Shown piece after piece: positions 1-7,728 of a DNA stretch of 64,000 bases; within the stretch, counting starts at the first letter, position 1; each line of letters opens with the position of its first letter. Under the pieces are notes generated by a model. That model was not told the DNA's origin and did not search any database. It was given only the letters and a program-made list of their open reading frames with translations. Position numbers and translations under genes: made by a program. The DNA comes from CBDIDH01 sp965277595 (lineage in GTDB: Bacteria > Planctomycetota > Planctomycetia > Isosphaerales > Isosphaeraceae): the NCBI GenBank assembly GCA_965277595.1, contig CBDIDH010000001.1:2418001-2482000 (forward strand). The letters run 5' to 3'.

Positions 1-673
1 TCTGCCCGATGGCGAGGTGGCCGTCAATGACCCTGATGTAAATGACAACGCCTTGGTAGTCGTCAAACTTCGAGTCGAAAATCAGCGCCCGCAGCGGCGC
101 TTTGGGATCGCCCGCCGGGTGTGGAACGCGATCGATCACCGCTCGAAAGAGTTCCGCGATGCCCACGCCCGTCTTGCCGCTGACGGCGAGCACCTCGTTC
201 CGATCGATTCCCAGCGTGTTCTCGATCTCTTCCTTGATCTCATCGGGACGCGCGGCCTGCATGTCAATCTTGTTCAGGGCGGGGACAATCGCCAGGTCCG
301 AATTGATCGCCGCGTAGGCGTTGGCGACCGTCTGCGCCTGAACCCCTTGCGTGGCGTCGACAAGCAGAATCGCCCCTTCGCAGGCGGCGAGGCTTCGCGA
401 GACCTCGTAGTGAAAATCGACGTGGCCGGGGGTATCGATCAGATTCAGCTCGTAATTGGTGCCGTCGAGCACATAGTTAATCGCCACGGCGCGGGCCTTG
501 ATGGTAATTCCGCGCTCGCGTTCCAGGTCCATGTCGTCAAGAAGCTGTTCGCGAAACTCGCGGAGCGTGATCGCGCCGGACTGAAGCAGGAGTTGGTCGG
601 CGAGGGTACTCTTGCCGTGGTCGATGTGGGCCACGATCGAGAAATTTCGGATCAATTTCGGGTCGAAGGCCAT
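1..673 (-). CDS. lepA: Elongation factor 4 (LepA), 3' end beyond the window
   Basis: Ribosomal back-translocase GTPase of the translation-factor family; acts in the cytoplasm on the ribosome. Read from the minus strand the protein begins MAFDPKLIRNFSIVAHIDHG, showing the P-loop AHIDHGKST, the switch region RGITIKA, the G3 motif DTPGHVDF and the G4-like NKID, all in the order and spacing of LepA rather than EF-G or TypA. The ATG is at 671-673. About 224 codons (the G domain and the beginning of domain 2) are present; the rest lies left of position 1. The long open frame on the opposite strand is only the antisense of this gene. It is divergent from the FIST gene, separated by a 374-base spacer. 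Confidence 0.95.
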   Translation of the reverse strand, partial: MAFDPKLIRNFSIVAHIDHGKSTLADQLLLQSGAITLREFREQLLDDMDLERERGITIKARAVAINYVLDGTNYELNLIDTPGHVDFHYEVSRSLAACEGAILLVDATQGVQAQTVANAYAAINSDLAIVPALNKIDMQAARPDEIKEEIENTLGIDRNEVLAVSGKTGVGIAELFRAVIDRVPHPAGDPKAPLRALIFDSKFDDYQGVVIYIRVIDGHLAIGQ

Positions 674-1047
674 ATCGAGAGTCCAGGTCCACGAAGGAAT
701 TGTCCCGAGGCAAAGACGACAAGCGCGGACGCCGGAAGGAGGATCGGCGGGGTGGCCCGGGGGGAGGTCAAGCCGGAGCAGCATGCACCCAGAATAGTAT
801 AACCCTTTCGGAACCGGGCGTTAAGCGCAGCGTCCTTTCCTTCTCGATTCACGATCGAGAACCGGAAACCGATCTCGCGAAAAAACCGAGAAAGCTCTTG
901 CCTGTTGTTCCTTATTAAAATATTTCTCACTCAAACCTCGACGAGAGTGCCGACTACCCCGACAGCTCCGCGCCGGTGATAATGGCCAGGCCCGTGGCGG
1001 ATTCGGACGGTTCGCGCCTGAGCTTTTCTAGAGAGGACGTCTCCGTG
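674..1047. other. Divergent spacer between lepA and the FIST gene
   Basis: No convincing gene is seen here. The right part contains a locally AT-rich block (about 905-930) that stands out from the GC-rich surroundings and is a reasonable place for promoters, but no good -35/-10 pair could be fixed by eye. Short open frames in it overlap lepA or continue into antisense frames and have no recognisable content. Confidence 0.5.
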
Positions 1048-2211
1048 ATGAAATGCGCCTCGGCGATCTCGACGGTTAAGGACTCGGATGCGGCGCTCGC
1101 GGACGTGCTCGGTCGCGTTTCCGCGGAATTGGGAAGCGAGACCGCGGACCTGGCGTTGGTTTTCGTCTCGGCCGATCACGCGGAATCGCTTGGCGCGATC
1201 GCTCGGGAAATTCGAACAAAGGGCCTGGCCCGACACGTCGTCGGTTGCACCGGCGAGTCGATCGTCGGCGAGGATCGCGAGGTCGAAGGCTCGCCCGCCC
1301 TCAGTCTCTGGGCGATCCGCCTTCCTGGCGTGACCGTCACTCCGCGCCGGTTCACGGTCGACGAGGAAGGGGTTCACGGTTTCGATCCACCCGCTGAAAA
1401 TGAGACGGAGATTCCGACGCTTATCGTTCTGGGTGATCCCTTTTCGTTCTCGACGGAGCGTTTTCTCCGGCGCGTCAACGAAGGATCGCCGGGCGTACGG
1501 GTCTTTGGCGGGATGGCCAGCGCCAGCCGATCGCCGGGCGGGAACCGCCTGGTGCTCGACAACGAGGTTTTCCTGTCGGGGGCCGTCGGCGTTGAGATCA
1601 GCGGTCCCGCGGCGCTCCGCGCGGTGGTCAGTCAGGGATGTCGCCCCGTCGGCAAGACTCTGATCGTGACCCGAGCCGAGCGCAACATCATCCGCGACCT
1701 CGGCCGACGCCCCGCCCTTGAGGTTCTCCGCGAGGTCTTCGAGGGGCTCGACCCCGACGATCAGGAGCGCGTTCAGCAAGGGTTGCACATCGGCAGGGTC
1801 ATCAACGAGTATCAGGAAACCTTTCACCGCGGCGATTTTCTTGTCCGAAACGTCATGGGGGCCGATGACTCCGGCGGCATGGCGATCAACGACGTCATCC
1901 GTGTCGGCCAGACCGTGCAATTCCACGTCCGCGACGCCGATTCCGCGCACGAAGACCTTTGCACCCTTCTGGAAGACGAGCGACTCGCCCGACCCACCGC
2001 GAAGGTTCAAGGCGCCTTGCTTTTCAGTTGCAACGGTCGCGGCACCCGCCTTTTCGCCGAGCCGAATCACGACGTCGCCCAGATCCATCGCCAGTTCGGC
2101 CCGATCCCCGTCGCCGGTTTCTTCGCGATGGGCGAACTCGGCCCGATCGGCGCACAGAACTTCGTTCACGGTTTCACCGCGAGCGTTCTTCTCTTCGAGG
2201 AACCGGACTGA
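1048..2211 (+). CDS. FIST-domain signal transduction protein
   Basis: About 387 residues. It matches the FIST_N plus FIST_C architecture, an intracellular sensory module thought to bind small ligands such as amino acids. Visible marks are the N-terminal half with VVGCTGESIVGEDREVEG and FGGMASA, and the C-terminal half with ALLFSCNGRGTRLF, PVAGFFAMGELGPIG and FVHGFTASVLLF, which are typical of FIST_C. Translation is called from ATG 1048 because GAGAGG lies about 12 bases upstream; an in-frame GTG at 1045 and an ATG at 976 are alternatives. No kinase, GGDEF or methyl-accepting domain is fused to it, and none lies next to it. The last 38 bases overlap the 3' end of the convergent ABC permease gene. 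Confidence 0.88.
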   Translation: MKCASAISTVKDSDAALADVLGRVSAELGSETADLALVFVSADHAESLGAIAREIRTKGLARHVVGCTGESIVGEDREVEGSPALSLWAIRLPGVTVTPRRFTVDEEGVHGFDPPAENETEIPTLIVLGDPFSFSTERFLRRVNEGSPGVRVFGGMASASRSPGGNRLVLDNEVFLSGAVGVEISGPAALRAVVSQGCRPVGKTLIVTRAERNIIRDLGRRPALEVLREVFEGLDPDDQERVQQGLHIGRVINEYQETFHRGDFLVRNVMGADDSGGMAINDVIRVGQTVQFHVRDADSAHEDLCTLLEDERLARPTAKVQGALLFSCNGRGTRLFAEPNHDVAQIHRQFGPIPVAGFFAMGELGPIGAQNFVHGFTASVLLFEEPD

Positions 2212-4081
2212 TTGCGACTTTGGGAAGTCGTCTCAGCACGCGCCGCGTTGGCTTTTTGAAGGAAACCGCCGCGACTTCCTCAGTCGGTAAGACAGCCGGT
2301 CGATTCATCCCCGCATCGAATTCGCGACAGGTCGCGTTCGTCAAGGCCCGAGCCGCCGCGGCGTAACCGGCGATGCTCGCCAGCGAGGCTAGCCACATTC
2401 CCAGTGCGCGACCCGCCCAGAGCCGCGCGATGGGCTCGTCCGTGAAGGCTCCAAAGCGATTTGGCAACGGTTTTCCCGCCACTTCCGTCGGCGAGGCGAG
2501 CGAAGCCGCGAACATCAACGGCGCGCAGGGCGCCAGGGCGATCGGCCGTACTCCGCAGAGCGCGATCAGAACCAACGTCGGCGCCGCGTTCACGACAATA
2601 AGGCCAGATAAAGTCTTCGCCACGGCTTGCATCGAGTTCGATGCTCGAAGCGAGACCCATACTCCCAGTGCCGCCGCAAAGCTCGCGCAGGCCGCGAGTT
2701 CCGCCAAGGCGATCATCAGGCCGATCGGATGCACCGATCCCGCCAGAACGCCGGAAATTCCCAGAAGTCCCACGAGTGCCGCGATGTGTCGGGCTCCCCA
2801 GAGAGCGCCGAGGATCTTGGCGCGGACGATTTCCCAACCGGTCAAGGGGGTGTCAATCAGGCTGATCCAGGTATCGCGTTCGCGTTCAGTCGTCAGGCTC
2901 GCGGCGGCGTCGCTGGCGACTCCGAGCAAGACGGTCATCGCCGTTCCGGTCGCGACGATCCGTAAATAGAGCTGAAACATTCCCCGAGCCGAGCCAGGTG
3001 TTTTGACCGGGCCATAGCCAAAAACCCAGACCTCGCGCAAGGCCGGCCAGGCAAACTCCGCCCCGCCCCAGACGAGCACCCCGCCCAGAATCAGCCCGAT
3101 CGAGAGACCAAGATGCCTCTGAGCCGTAGTTGAACTGGCCACGACCAGTTCCTTCCAGATCATCGGATCGTCGCCGCAGGGTTGCCGACCATTCGCGATG
3201 GCCCCTCGTCCAGGCCGTCCTCGGCCTCCCGAATGTCCTTGATACGCGGGCCGAAGCCGGAGAACGGCCAGCGTTGCGAGTAAGAAACCGATTGCCAGTT
3301 GCAAGGCCGCCATCGAGCGGAGACGTTCCGCCAGGCTCTCCGCGCTCAGGGCTGTTCGCGGTAAAACGTCCAGCAGTAACGAGAAAGGGCTACTCCAGGC
3401 GACCCACTCATTCACCGGCGCGACCCATTCATTGACCCGGTAACCGATCGCTCCCGATCGCGGCAAGAGCAGGGCCACCGCGGAGGGAAGAATCAGCCAG
3501 AGCATCGTCAGGGTAAAGGCCAGGTTCAAGGCTCCGCGCGTGGTCCTCGACTGGGTCGATGCAAGCGCGGAAAGACCTCCCAGAAACAGAGTCGTTGTCA
3601 AGGTTCCCGCCAGCAAGCAGGCGATCAGTCGCGCGTCAATTCCGCCGAGCCGGCCGGACGTCAGTAAGATCGGTAGGCCGACCGCGATCGAGACGCCGAC
3701 CTGAACAAGGCGCGCAGCCATCTTGCCCAGAACGATCTCGGCGGCGGACAGGTCACTCGTCAGAAGGTCGTGCAGCGTCTTGCGTTCGACCTCAACGGCG
3801 ATCGTTCCGGCGACGAGTGCGGGGGTCAGCATGACGACCGCCAGGCCCTGCATGAGCGTCAACGCCCAGAAGACATTCGCGGCAAGCTGGCGGGTTGTGT
3901 CCCGCCCGAGGTCTTGAGCGTCGCCCGACGCTCCGTAAACGGCCGCGATCACCGCGAGGATCGCCAGACCGTAAGCAGATCGCAGCGCGTACGAGCGTCG
4001 GTCGCGGGCCGTGCTTGACATTTCGCGGTTGAAGACGGGACCCGGCAACAAGGGTGAATCCTCAACGACGAATGGGGCCAT
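2174..4081 (-). CDS. ABC-2 type permease with two permease-like halves
   Basis: 635-residue polytopic membrane protein with many hydrophobic segments. The N-terminal half carries ERKTLHDLLTSDLSAAEIVL and the C-terminal half the related ERDTWISLIDTPLTGWEIVR, so the chain looks like two ABC-2 permease halves joined by a soluble linker containing CGDDPMIWKEL. The same plan and motifs recur in the gene at 57504-59303, so the two are paralogues. No ATP-binding partner is adjacent; it would have to be encoded elsewhere. A short internal duplication (VNEWVAP/VNEWVAW) lies near residue 217. The substrate is unknown. The ATG at 4081 fits the paralogue's N-terminus (PGPVF shared). Divergent from fabI across about 160 bases. 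Confidence 0.85.
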   Translation of the reverse strand: MAPFVVEDSPLLPGPVFNREMSSTARDRRSYALRSAYGLAILAVIAAVYGASGDAQDLGRDTTRQLAANVFWALTLMQGLAVVMLTPALVAGTIAVEVERKTLHDLLTSDLSAAEIVLGKMAARLVQVGVSIAVGLPILLTSGRLGGIDARLIACLLAGTLTTTLFLGGLSALASTQSRTTRGALNLAFTLTMLWLILPSAVALLLPRSGAIGYRVNEWVAPVNEWVAWSSPFSLLLDVLPRTALSAESLAERLRSMAALQLAIGFLLATLAVLRLRPAYQGHSGGRGRPGRGAIANGRQPCGDDPMIWKELVVASSTTAQRHLGLSIGLILGGVLVWGGAEFAWPALREVWVFGYGPVKTPGSARGMFQLYLRIVATGTAMTVLLGVASDAAASLTTERERDTWISLIDTPLTGWEIVRAKILGALWGARHIAALVGLLGISGVLAGSVHPIGLMIALAELAACASFAAALGVWVSLRASNSMQAVAKTLSGLIVVNAAPTLVLIALCGVRPIALAPCAPLMFAASLASPTEVAGKPLPNRFGAFTDEPIARLWAGRALGMWLASLASIAGYAAAARALTNATCREFDAGMNRPAVLPTEEVAAVSFKKPTRRVLRRLPKVAISPVPRREERSR

Positions 4082-4242
4082 CGGTCTGGGGAAAACGCTT
4101 CAAGGATCGAACCTTACTCCAGTCTAGGACGCGGTTACCCCCGGTTGATTCCTGGCGATCGGTTGAGCCTCGGCAGCGATCCGGGTATTCTGTCGGGGAT
4201 GACCTCGCCTCTTCAAAACGGGATTGAGAAAGGACTCGGCTG

Positions 4243-5055
4243 ATGGGCCTCTTCGACGGGAAAAAGGGAATGATCCTGGGCGTTGCCAACGACTTCAGCA
4301 TCGCCTGGGCCGTGAGCCAGAAGCTCCTGGCCGAAGGGGCGGAGCTTGGCTTCACCCACCTCCCGGGCGAAAAGATGGAACGCCGGGTCCGCAAGCTCGC
4401 CGACCCGATCGGGGCAAAACTGGTCACCTCGTGTGATGTCTCGAAGGATGAGGACATCGCCCGCGTCTTTGAAGAGGCAAAGGCGACGTATGGCAAGCTT
4501 GACTTCGTCGTCCACTCGATCGCCTTCGCTCCGATTGACGACATCAAGCGCCCCTTCGCGCAGGCGAGCCGCGAGGGATTCAAGACGGCGATGGACATCA
4601 GCGTCTATTCGCTCGCGGCCGTCTCGAAGTACGCGGCGGAGGTCATGCCCGACGGCGGCTCGATCGTCACCCTGACCTATTTCGGCGGAGAAAAGGTTGT
4701 CGCCGGTTACAACCTCATGGGCGTTTGCAAGGCGGCGCTCGACATGGCCGTGCGTTACCTCGCCTATGACCTTGGTCCGAAAAAGATTCGCGTCAATGCC
4801 GTCTCGGCGGGGCCGGTCAAGACGCTCGCGGCCTCGGCCGTCGGCGAGTCGGACAAGCTCGCGGGGTTGTACGAGGCGGTTTCGCCGATGGGGCGGAACA
4901 TCACCCGCGAAGAAGTCGGCGCCGCGGGCATGTTCTTGCTCTCGGATCACGCCGGGGGAATCACCGGGGAAATTCTTCACGTCGATTGCGGTTACAACAT
5001 CATGGGCTCGCCCGGCCGTGCCATCGAGGCCGCGAAAGCCGGCAAGGAACTCTGA
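4243..5055 (+). CDS. fabI: Enoyl-[acyl-carrier-protein] reductase [NADH]
   Basis: 270-residue short-chain dehydrogenase catalysing the last reductive step of each fatty-acid elongation round. It has the FabI version of the cofactor motif (GVANDFSIAWAV), the SIAF segment after the core beta-strand, and the catalytic YNLMGVCK in which Tyr and Lys are separated by six residues, as in FabI rather than ordinary SDRs (Yx3K). The C-terminal GEILHVDCGYNIMG is also typical. AAAGGA precedes the ATG. The stop codon shares one base with the ATG of the downstream NUDIX gene (TGATG), indicating a shared transcript and probable translational coupling. Confidence 0.96.
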   Translation: MGLFDGKKGMILGVANDFSIAWAVSQKLLAEGAELGFTHLPGEKMERRVRKLADPIGAKLVTSCDVSKDEDIARVFEEAKATYGKLDFVVHSIAFAPIDDIKRPFAQASREGFKTAMDISVYSLAAVSKYAAEVMPDGGSIVTLTYFGGEKVVAGYNLMGVCKAALDMAVRYLAYDLGPKKIRVNAVSAGPVKTLAASAVGESDKLAGLYEAVSPMGRNITREEVGAAGMFLLSDHAGGITGEILHVDCGYNIMGSPGRAIEAAKAGKEL

Positions 5056-5456
5056 TGCAACCGCCGGTACGCGTCGGCATCGGTCTGATCCGGCGCGGCC
5101 GGTTTTATCTGATCCGGCAACGACCGGCCGGATCGATCATGGCCGGTTACTGGGAATTCCCCGGCGGAAAGTGCGAGCCGGGTGAATCAACCGAGGCCGC
5201 CACGCAACGCGAATGCCTCGAAGAAACGGGTTTGCAGGTCGTCAGTCTGACCCTTCGTCAGCGCATTGATCACGAGTATCCTCACGCTCGTGTCGAAATG
5301 TTTTATTATAACTGTGAGACGGCGGAGCCCGACGCGGAGCCAGGCCCGAAAACGGGCTTCCGCTGGGTTTCGGCGGTCGAGTTATCCAAACTCAACTTTC
5401 CCGGAGCGAACGGGCCGATCCTCGACGCCCTGGCGCGCGAGGCCGATTCCGGTTGA
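5055..5456 (+). CDS. NUDIX hydrolase, MutT-like
   Basis: 133 residues, a normal size for MutT-type pyrophosphohydrolases that clean up oxidised nucleotides such as 8-oxo-dGTP. The complete NUDIX box is present: GGKCEPGE, seven residues, then RECLEETGL, matching Gx5Ex7REUxEExGU. The N-terminus (VRVGIGLIRRGRFYLIRQRP) and WEFPGGK are also MutT-like. The start is placed at the ATG overlapping the fabI stop, since an upstream extension would lie inside fabI in another frame. Substrate identity cannot be read from sequence; a general housekeeping NUDIX enzyme is the alternative. Confidence 0.9.
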   Translation: MQPPVRVGIGLIRRGRFYLIRQRPAGSIMAGYWEFPGGKCEPGESTEAATQRECLEETGLQVVSLTLRQRIDHEYPHARVEMFYYNCETAEPDAEPGPKTGFRWVSAVELSKLNFPGANGPILDALAREADSG

Positions 5457-5466
5457 GGCCGATTTC

Positions 5467-6129
5467 ATGTCCCCTGCCTGGCAATACGCGCTGACGGTCG
5501 GGCCGCTTGGCTTTTATCTCTGGGTGCTCGCCCTCTGGCAGAGCGCCCGAACGCCGCGCGTCGTGCGTGGTCTTCTCGATTTCGCCCTTCTCGCCCTGGG
5601 AGTGGGCGGAGTTCTTGCCTTCGGGCCTTTTGGAGACTTCGCCGTCCGCGTCATCGCGCCCCGAAACGGGTTCGCCGCGCGGTGCCTCGTGATTTCCGCG
5701 TTGCTGCTTTGGGGCTCCTTGCTGGCCCGACGTTCCGTGCGCAGGCTGGTCGTCTATCAGATCGAACCGAATCGCCTGATTCCCGCGCTTTCCGACGCGG
5801 TCGGCCGGACAGGGGGTCGATTCGTCAGGACGATGTCTGGATTTGAGGACGTCTCGACCTCTCGGGGCCTTCGGGTCGTCTTCACGCGCTGGCTTCGTTG
5901 CGCGGTGATCGAGGCTCACGGCCTCGATGCCGAAGGCCTGATCCGCGATCTCGAACCCCCTCTGGTGGATCGGCTTCGCGCCGAGACGACCCGGCGGACA
6001 CCGATTGCCCTCGGCCTTTACGCCGCGTCGATCCTCGTCATGCTCGCGCCGTTGATCGGCCTCTTTTTGACACAACCGCACGCCCGAGCGGTCCTGCGAG
6101 CCTGGCTGGAACAGATCAGGGGAGGTTGA
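5467..6129 (+). CDS. Membrane protein of unknown function
   Basis: 220 residues beginning MSPAWQYALT, with three hydrophobic segments in the first half (about residues 5-22, 35-55, 75-92), a soluble stretch of about 90 residues (VVYQIEPNRLIPALSDAVGR onward), and a final hydrophobic segment near residue 190. I do not recognise the family. It starts 10 bases after the NUDIX stop, so it is the third gene of the fabI operon and ends just before a strong hairpin terminator. A role in membrane lipid metabolism would fit the position but is only inference. Confidence 0.7.
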   Translation: MSPAWQYALTVGPLGFYLWVLALWQSARTPRVVRGLLDFALLALGVGGVLAFGPFGDFAVRVIAPRNGFAARCLVISALLLWGSLLARRSVRRLVVYQIEPNRLIPALSDAVGRTGGRFVRTMSGFEDVSTSRGLRVVFTRWLRCAVIEAHGLDAEGLIRDLEPPLVDRLRAETTRRTPIALGLYAASILVMLAPLIGLFLTQPHARAVLRAWLEQIRGG

Positions 6130-6146
6130 GAAGCCTTCGAAACAAA

Positions 6147-6184
6147 ACGGCTCATTTCCTGGTTCGCACCGGGAAATGAGCCGT
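6147..6184. terminator. Bidirectional hairpin between the fabI operon and clpP
   Basis: A 13-base perfect stem: CGGCTCATTTCC at 6148-6159 pairs with GGAAATGAGCCG at 6172-6183, extended by an A-T pair, with a 12-base loop. It sits 17 bases after the last gene on the plus strand and 23 bases after the clpP stop on the minus strand, so it can serve both convergent units. The flanking T-runs are poor. Confidence 0.8.
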
Positions 6185-6207
6185 AATCGCTTTTCGGGTC
6201 GATTCGT

Positions 6208-6822
6208 TCAGGGGATCGGATTGGGATTCAGGGCGATCGGCGGTTCGCGGTCCATGACCTTGTCGATCAGGCCATATTCGCGGGCCTCTTCGGGAGACAT
6301 GAACCGGTCGCGGTCGGTATCGTCCTGAAGGCGCTCAAGAGACTGCCCCGTGTGCTTCTCGTAGATCCCGTTGAGCTGCTTTTTCATCCGAATGAACTCC
6401 TCGGCGTGGATGGCGATGTCGGTCGCGGTCCCTTCCATCCCGGCGAGAGGCTGGTGAATCATGATCCGGCCGTGGGGCAGGGCGAATCGCTTGCCCTTGG
6501 CGCCCGCGGTCAAGAGCAGCGAGCCCATGCTGGCGCACTGGCCAAGACAGTAGGTGGCGACGTCGCAGGAAACCCACTGCATGGTGTCGTAAATGGCCAT
6601 GCCGGCGGTCACGCTGCCGCCGGGGCTGTTGATATAAAGATGGATATCGGCCTTGGCGTCCTGGTGGGCGAGGACGAGCATCTGGGCAACGATCAGGTTC
6701 GAGACGTTGTCGTCAATCGCCGTGCCCAGAATGATGATGCGATCCTGGAGCAGGCGCGAGTAAATGTCCATCGCCCGCTCTTCGCGGCCGCTCCGCTCGA
6801 TCACGATCGGGATGAGAGGCAT
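6208..6822 (-). CDS. clpP: ATP-dependent Clp protease proteolytic subunit (first paralogue)
   Basis: 204 residues, the normal ClpP size. Serine peptidase subunit that forms the tetradecameric chamber fed by ClpX/ClpA-type unfoldases. The catalytic Ser is in GQCASMGSLLL, His in GRIMIHQP and Asp in DDTDRDRFM. Other family marks are YINSPGGSVTAGMAIYDTMQ and the C-terminal EAREYGLIDKV. The ATG at 6820-6822 has GGAAGGA 8 bases upstream; the frame stays open further upstream into the next clpP, but that extension is not ClpP-like. It follows the second clpP by 95 bases and is probably co-transcribed with it. Confidence 0.96.
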   Translation of the reverse strand: MPLIPIVIERSGREERAMDIYSRLLQDRIIILGTAIDDNVSNLIVAQMLVLAHQDAKADIHLYINSPGGSVTAGMAIYDTMQWVSCDVATYCLGQCASMGSLLLTAGAKGKRFALPHGRIMIHQPLAGMEGTATDIAIHAEEFIRMKKQLNGIYEKHTGQSLERLQDDTDRDRFMSPEEAREYGLIDKVMDREPPIALNPNPIP

Positions 6823-6917
6823 GAGACTGGTCCTTCCGGCTCTCGGCTCGGCAACGGCGGTCGGTGTATCGATCTTCTCAACAAATGGCCGGTCAAATCG
6901 GGGCGGAGGCGACTTTC

Positions 6918-7556
6918 TCAGGCCGGAGGTTGTTCGTGGGCCTTGACTTCGCTGGTCGGGATATGACCGACGACCTCGTCGACGACGCCATATTCCTTGG
7001 CCTGAATCGCCGAGAGATAGCGGTCGCGCTCGGTGTCCTTGGCGATCCGCTCGATCGGCTGGCCGGTGTGCTTGGCGAGGATCTCGTTGATGACGTGTCG
7101 GCTCTTGAGGATCTCCTCGGCCTGAATCTCGATGTCCGAGACCTGGCCGCCGACCTGGCCGTAAGGCTGGTGGATCATCACCTTCGAGTGCGGCAGGCAG
7201 AACCGCCGACCCTTGGCACCGCCCGCCAGCAAGACCGCCGCGCCCGAGGCGGCCATGCCGATGCAATAGGTGGCGACCTGGCAGTCAATAAACTGCATCG
7301 TGTCGTAGATCGCCAACGTGGCCGAGACGCTGCCGCCTGGGCTATTGATGTAAAAGCTGATCCCCTGACTCCGGTTCTCGTACTGGAGAAAGAGGAATTT
7401 CATGACGGCGGCATTCGCCGTGTCGTCGCGGATCACCCCTTCGAGGAAGATGATCCGGTTTTCCAGCAGAAGGTCGCCCAGGGTCATCTGGCGCTGCCGG
7501 GCGTAGTCGCGGTAGCGCTGGAGTTTGGGATCGGCCAGCGGGTGCGAGTCGAACAT
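6918..7556 (-). CDS. clpP: ATP-dependent Clp protease proteolytic subunit (second paralogue)
   Basis: 212 residues. It has the ClpP fold marks (YINSPGGSVSATLAIYDTMQ, HSKVMIHQP, DTERDRYLSAIQAKEYG), but the nucleophile context is MAASGAAVLL instead of the usual AASMGA: Ser is kept, the following Met is replaced by Gly. His and Asp of the triad are present. AAGGA lies 9 bases before the ATG. It lies between tig and the other clpP. Paralogous ClpP pairs often form mixed rings; a ClpP1-ClpP2 heterocomplex is the obvious inference. Confidence 0.95.
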   Translation of the reverse strand: MFDSHPLADPKLQRYRDYARQRQMTLGDLLLENRIIFLEGVIRDDTANAAVMKFLFLQYENRSQGISFYINSPGGSVSATLAIYDTMQFIDCQVATYCIGMAASGAAVLLAGGAKGRRFCLPHSKVMIHQPYGQVGGQVSDIEIQAEEILKSRHVINEILAKHTGQPIERIAKDTERDRYLSAIQAKEYGVVDEVVGHIPTSEVKAHEQPPA

Positions 7557-7648
7557 GGGCAGCGGTCCTTGACGGAAAACTCAAAAAGCCCGGCCCGACG
7601 TCGGGCGGGACCTGGCACGCCGGGACGATCGACGGATTGACCTAGATC

Positions 7649-7688
7649 GGGCGGTCACGGGTCGACCGCCCCCCGTCGCTCCATTATA
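7649..7688 (-). promoter_or_regulatory. Promoter and leader hairpin ahead of the clpP pair
   Basis: Read on the minus strand, a perfect -10 TATAAT occupies 7688-7683, between the tig stop and the first clpP. No good -35 hexamer is seen 16-18 bases upstream. Just downstream, GGGCGGTC at 7649-7656 pairs with GACCGCCC at 7664-7671 around a 7-base loop, which would fall at the 5' end of the transcript. It suggests that the clpP genes can be transcribed apart from tig. No CIRCE element is visible. Confidence 0.55.
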
Positions 7689-7728
7689 CGCGAGGGGCGA
7701 TCGATCGTCTTCGGTTGACCCGATCGGC

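Noticed and set aside
17..802. Open frame of about 260 codons on the plus strand at the left edge
   Set aside because: It is the antisense of lepA, whose GTPase motifs are clear on the minus strand; it has no recognisable protein content.
931..2169. Long minus-strand open frame of about 410 codons
   Set aside because: Antisense to the FIST gene, a common effect of high GC; motifs lie on the plus strand.
6823..7266. Upstream extension of the first clpP into the second clpP
   Set aside because: The extra sequence is the second clpP read in another frame; a good Shine-Dalgarno marks the true ATG at 6822.
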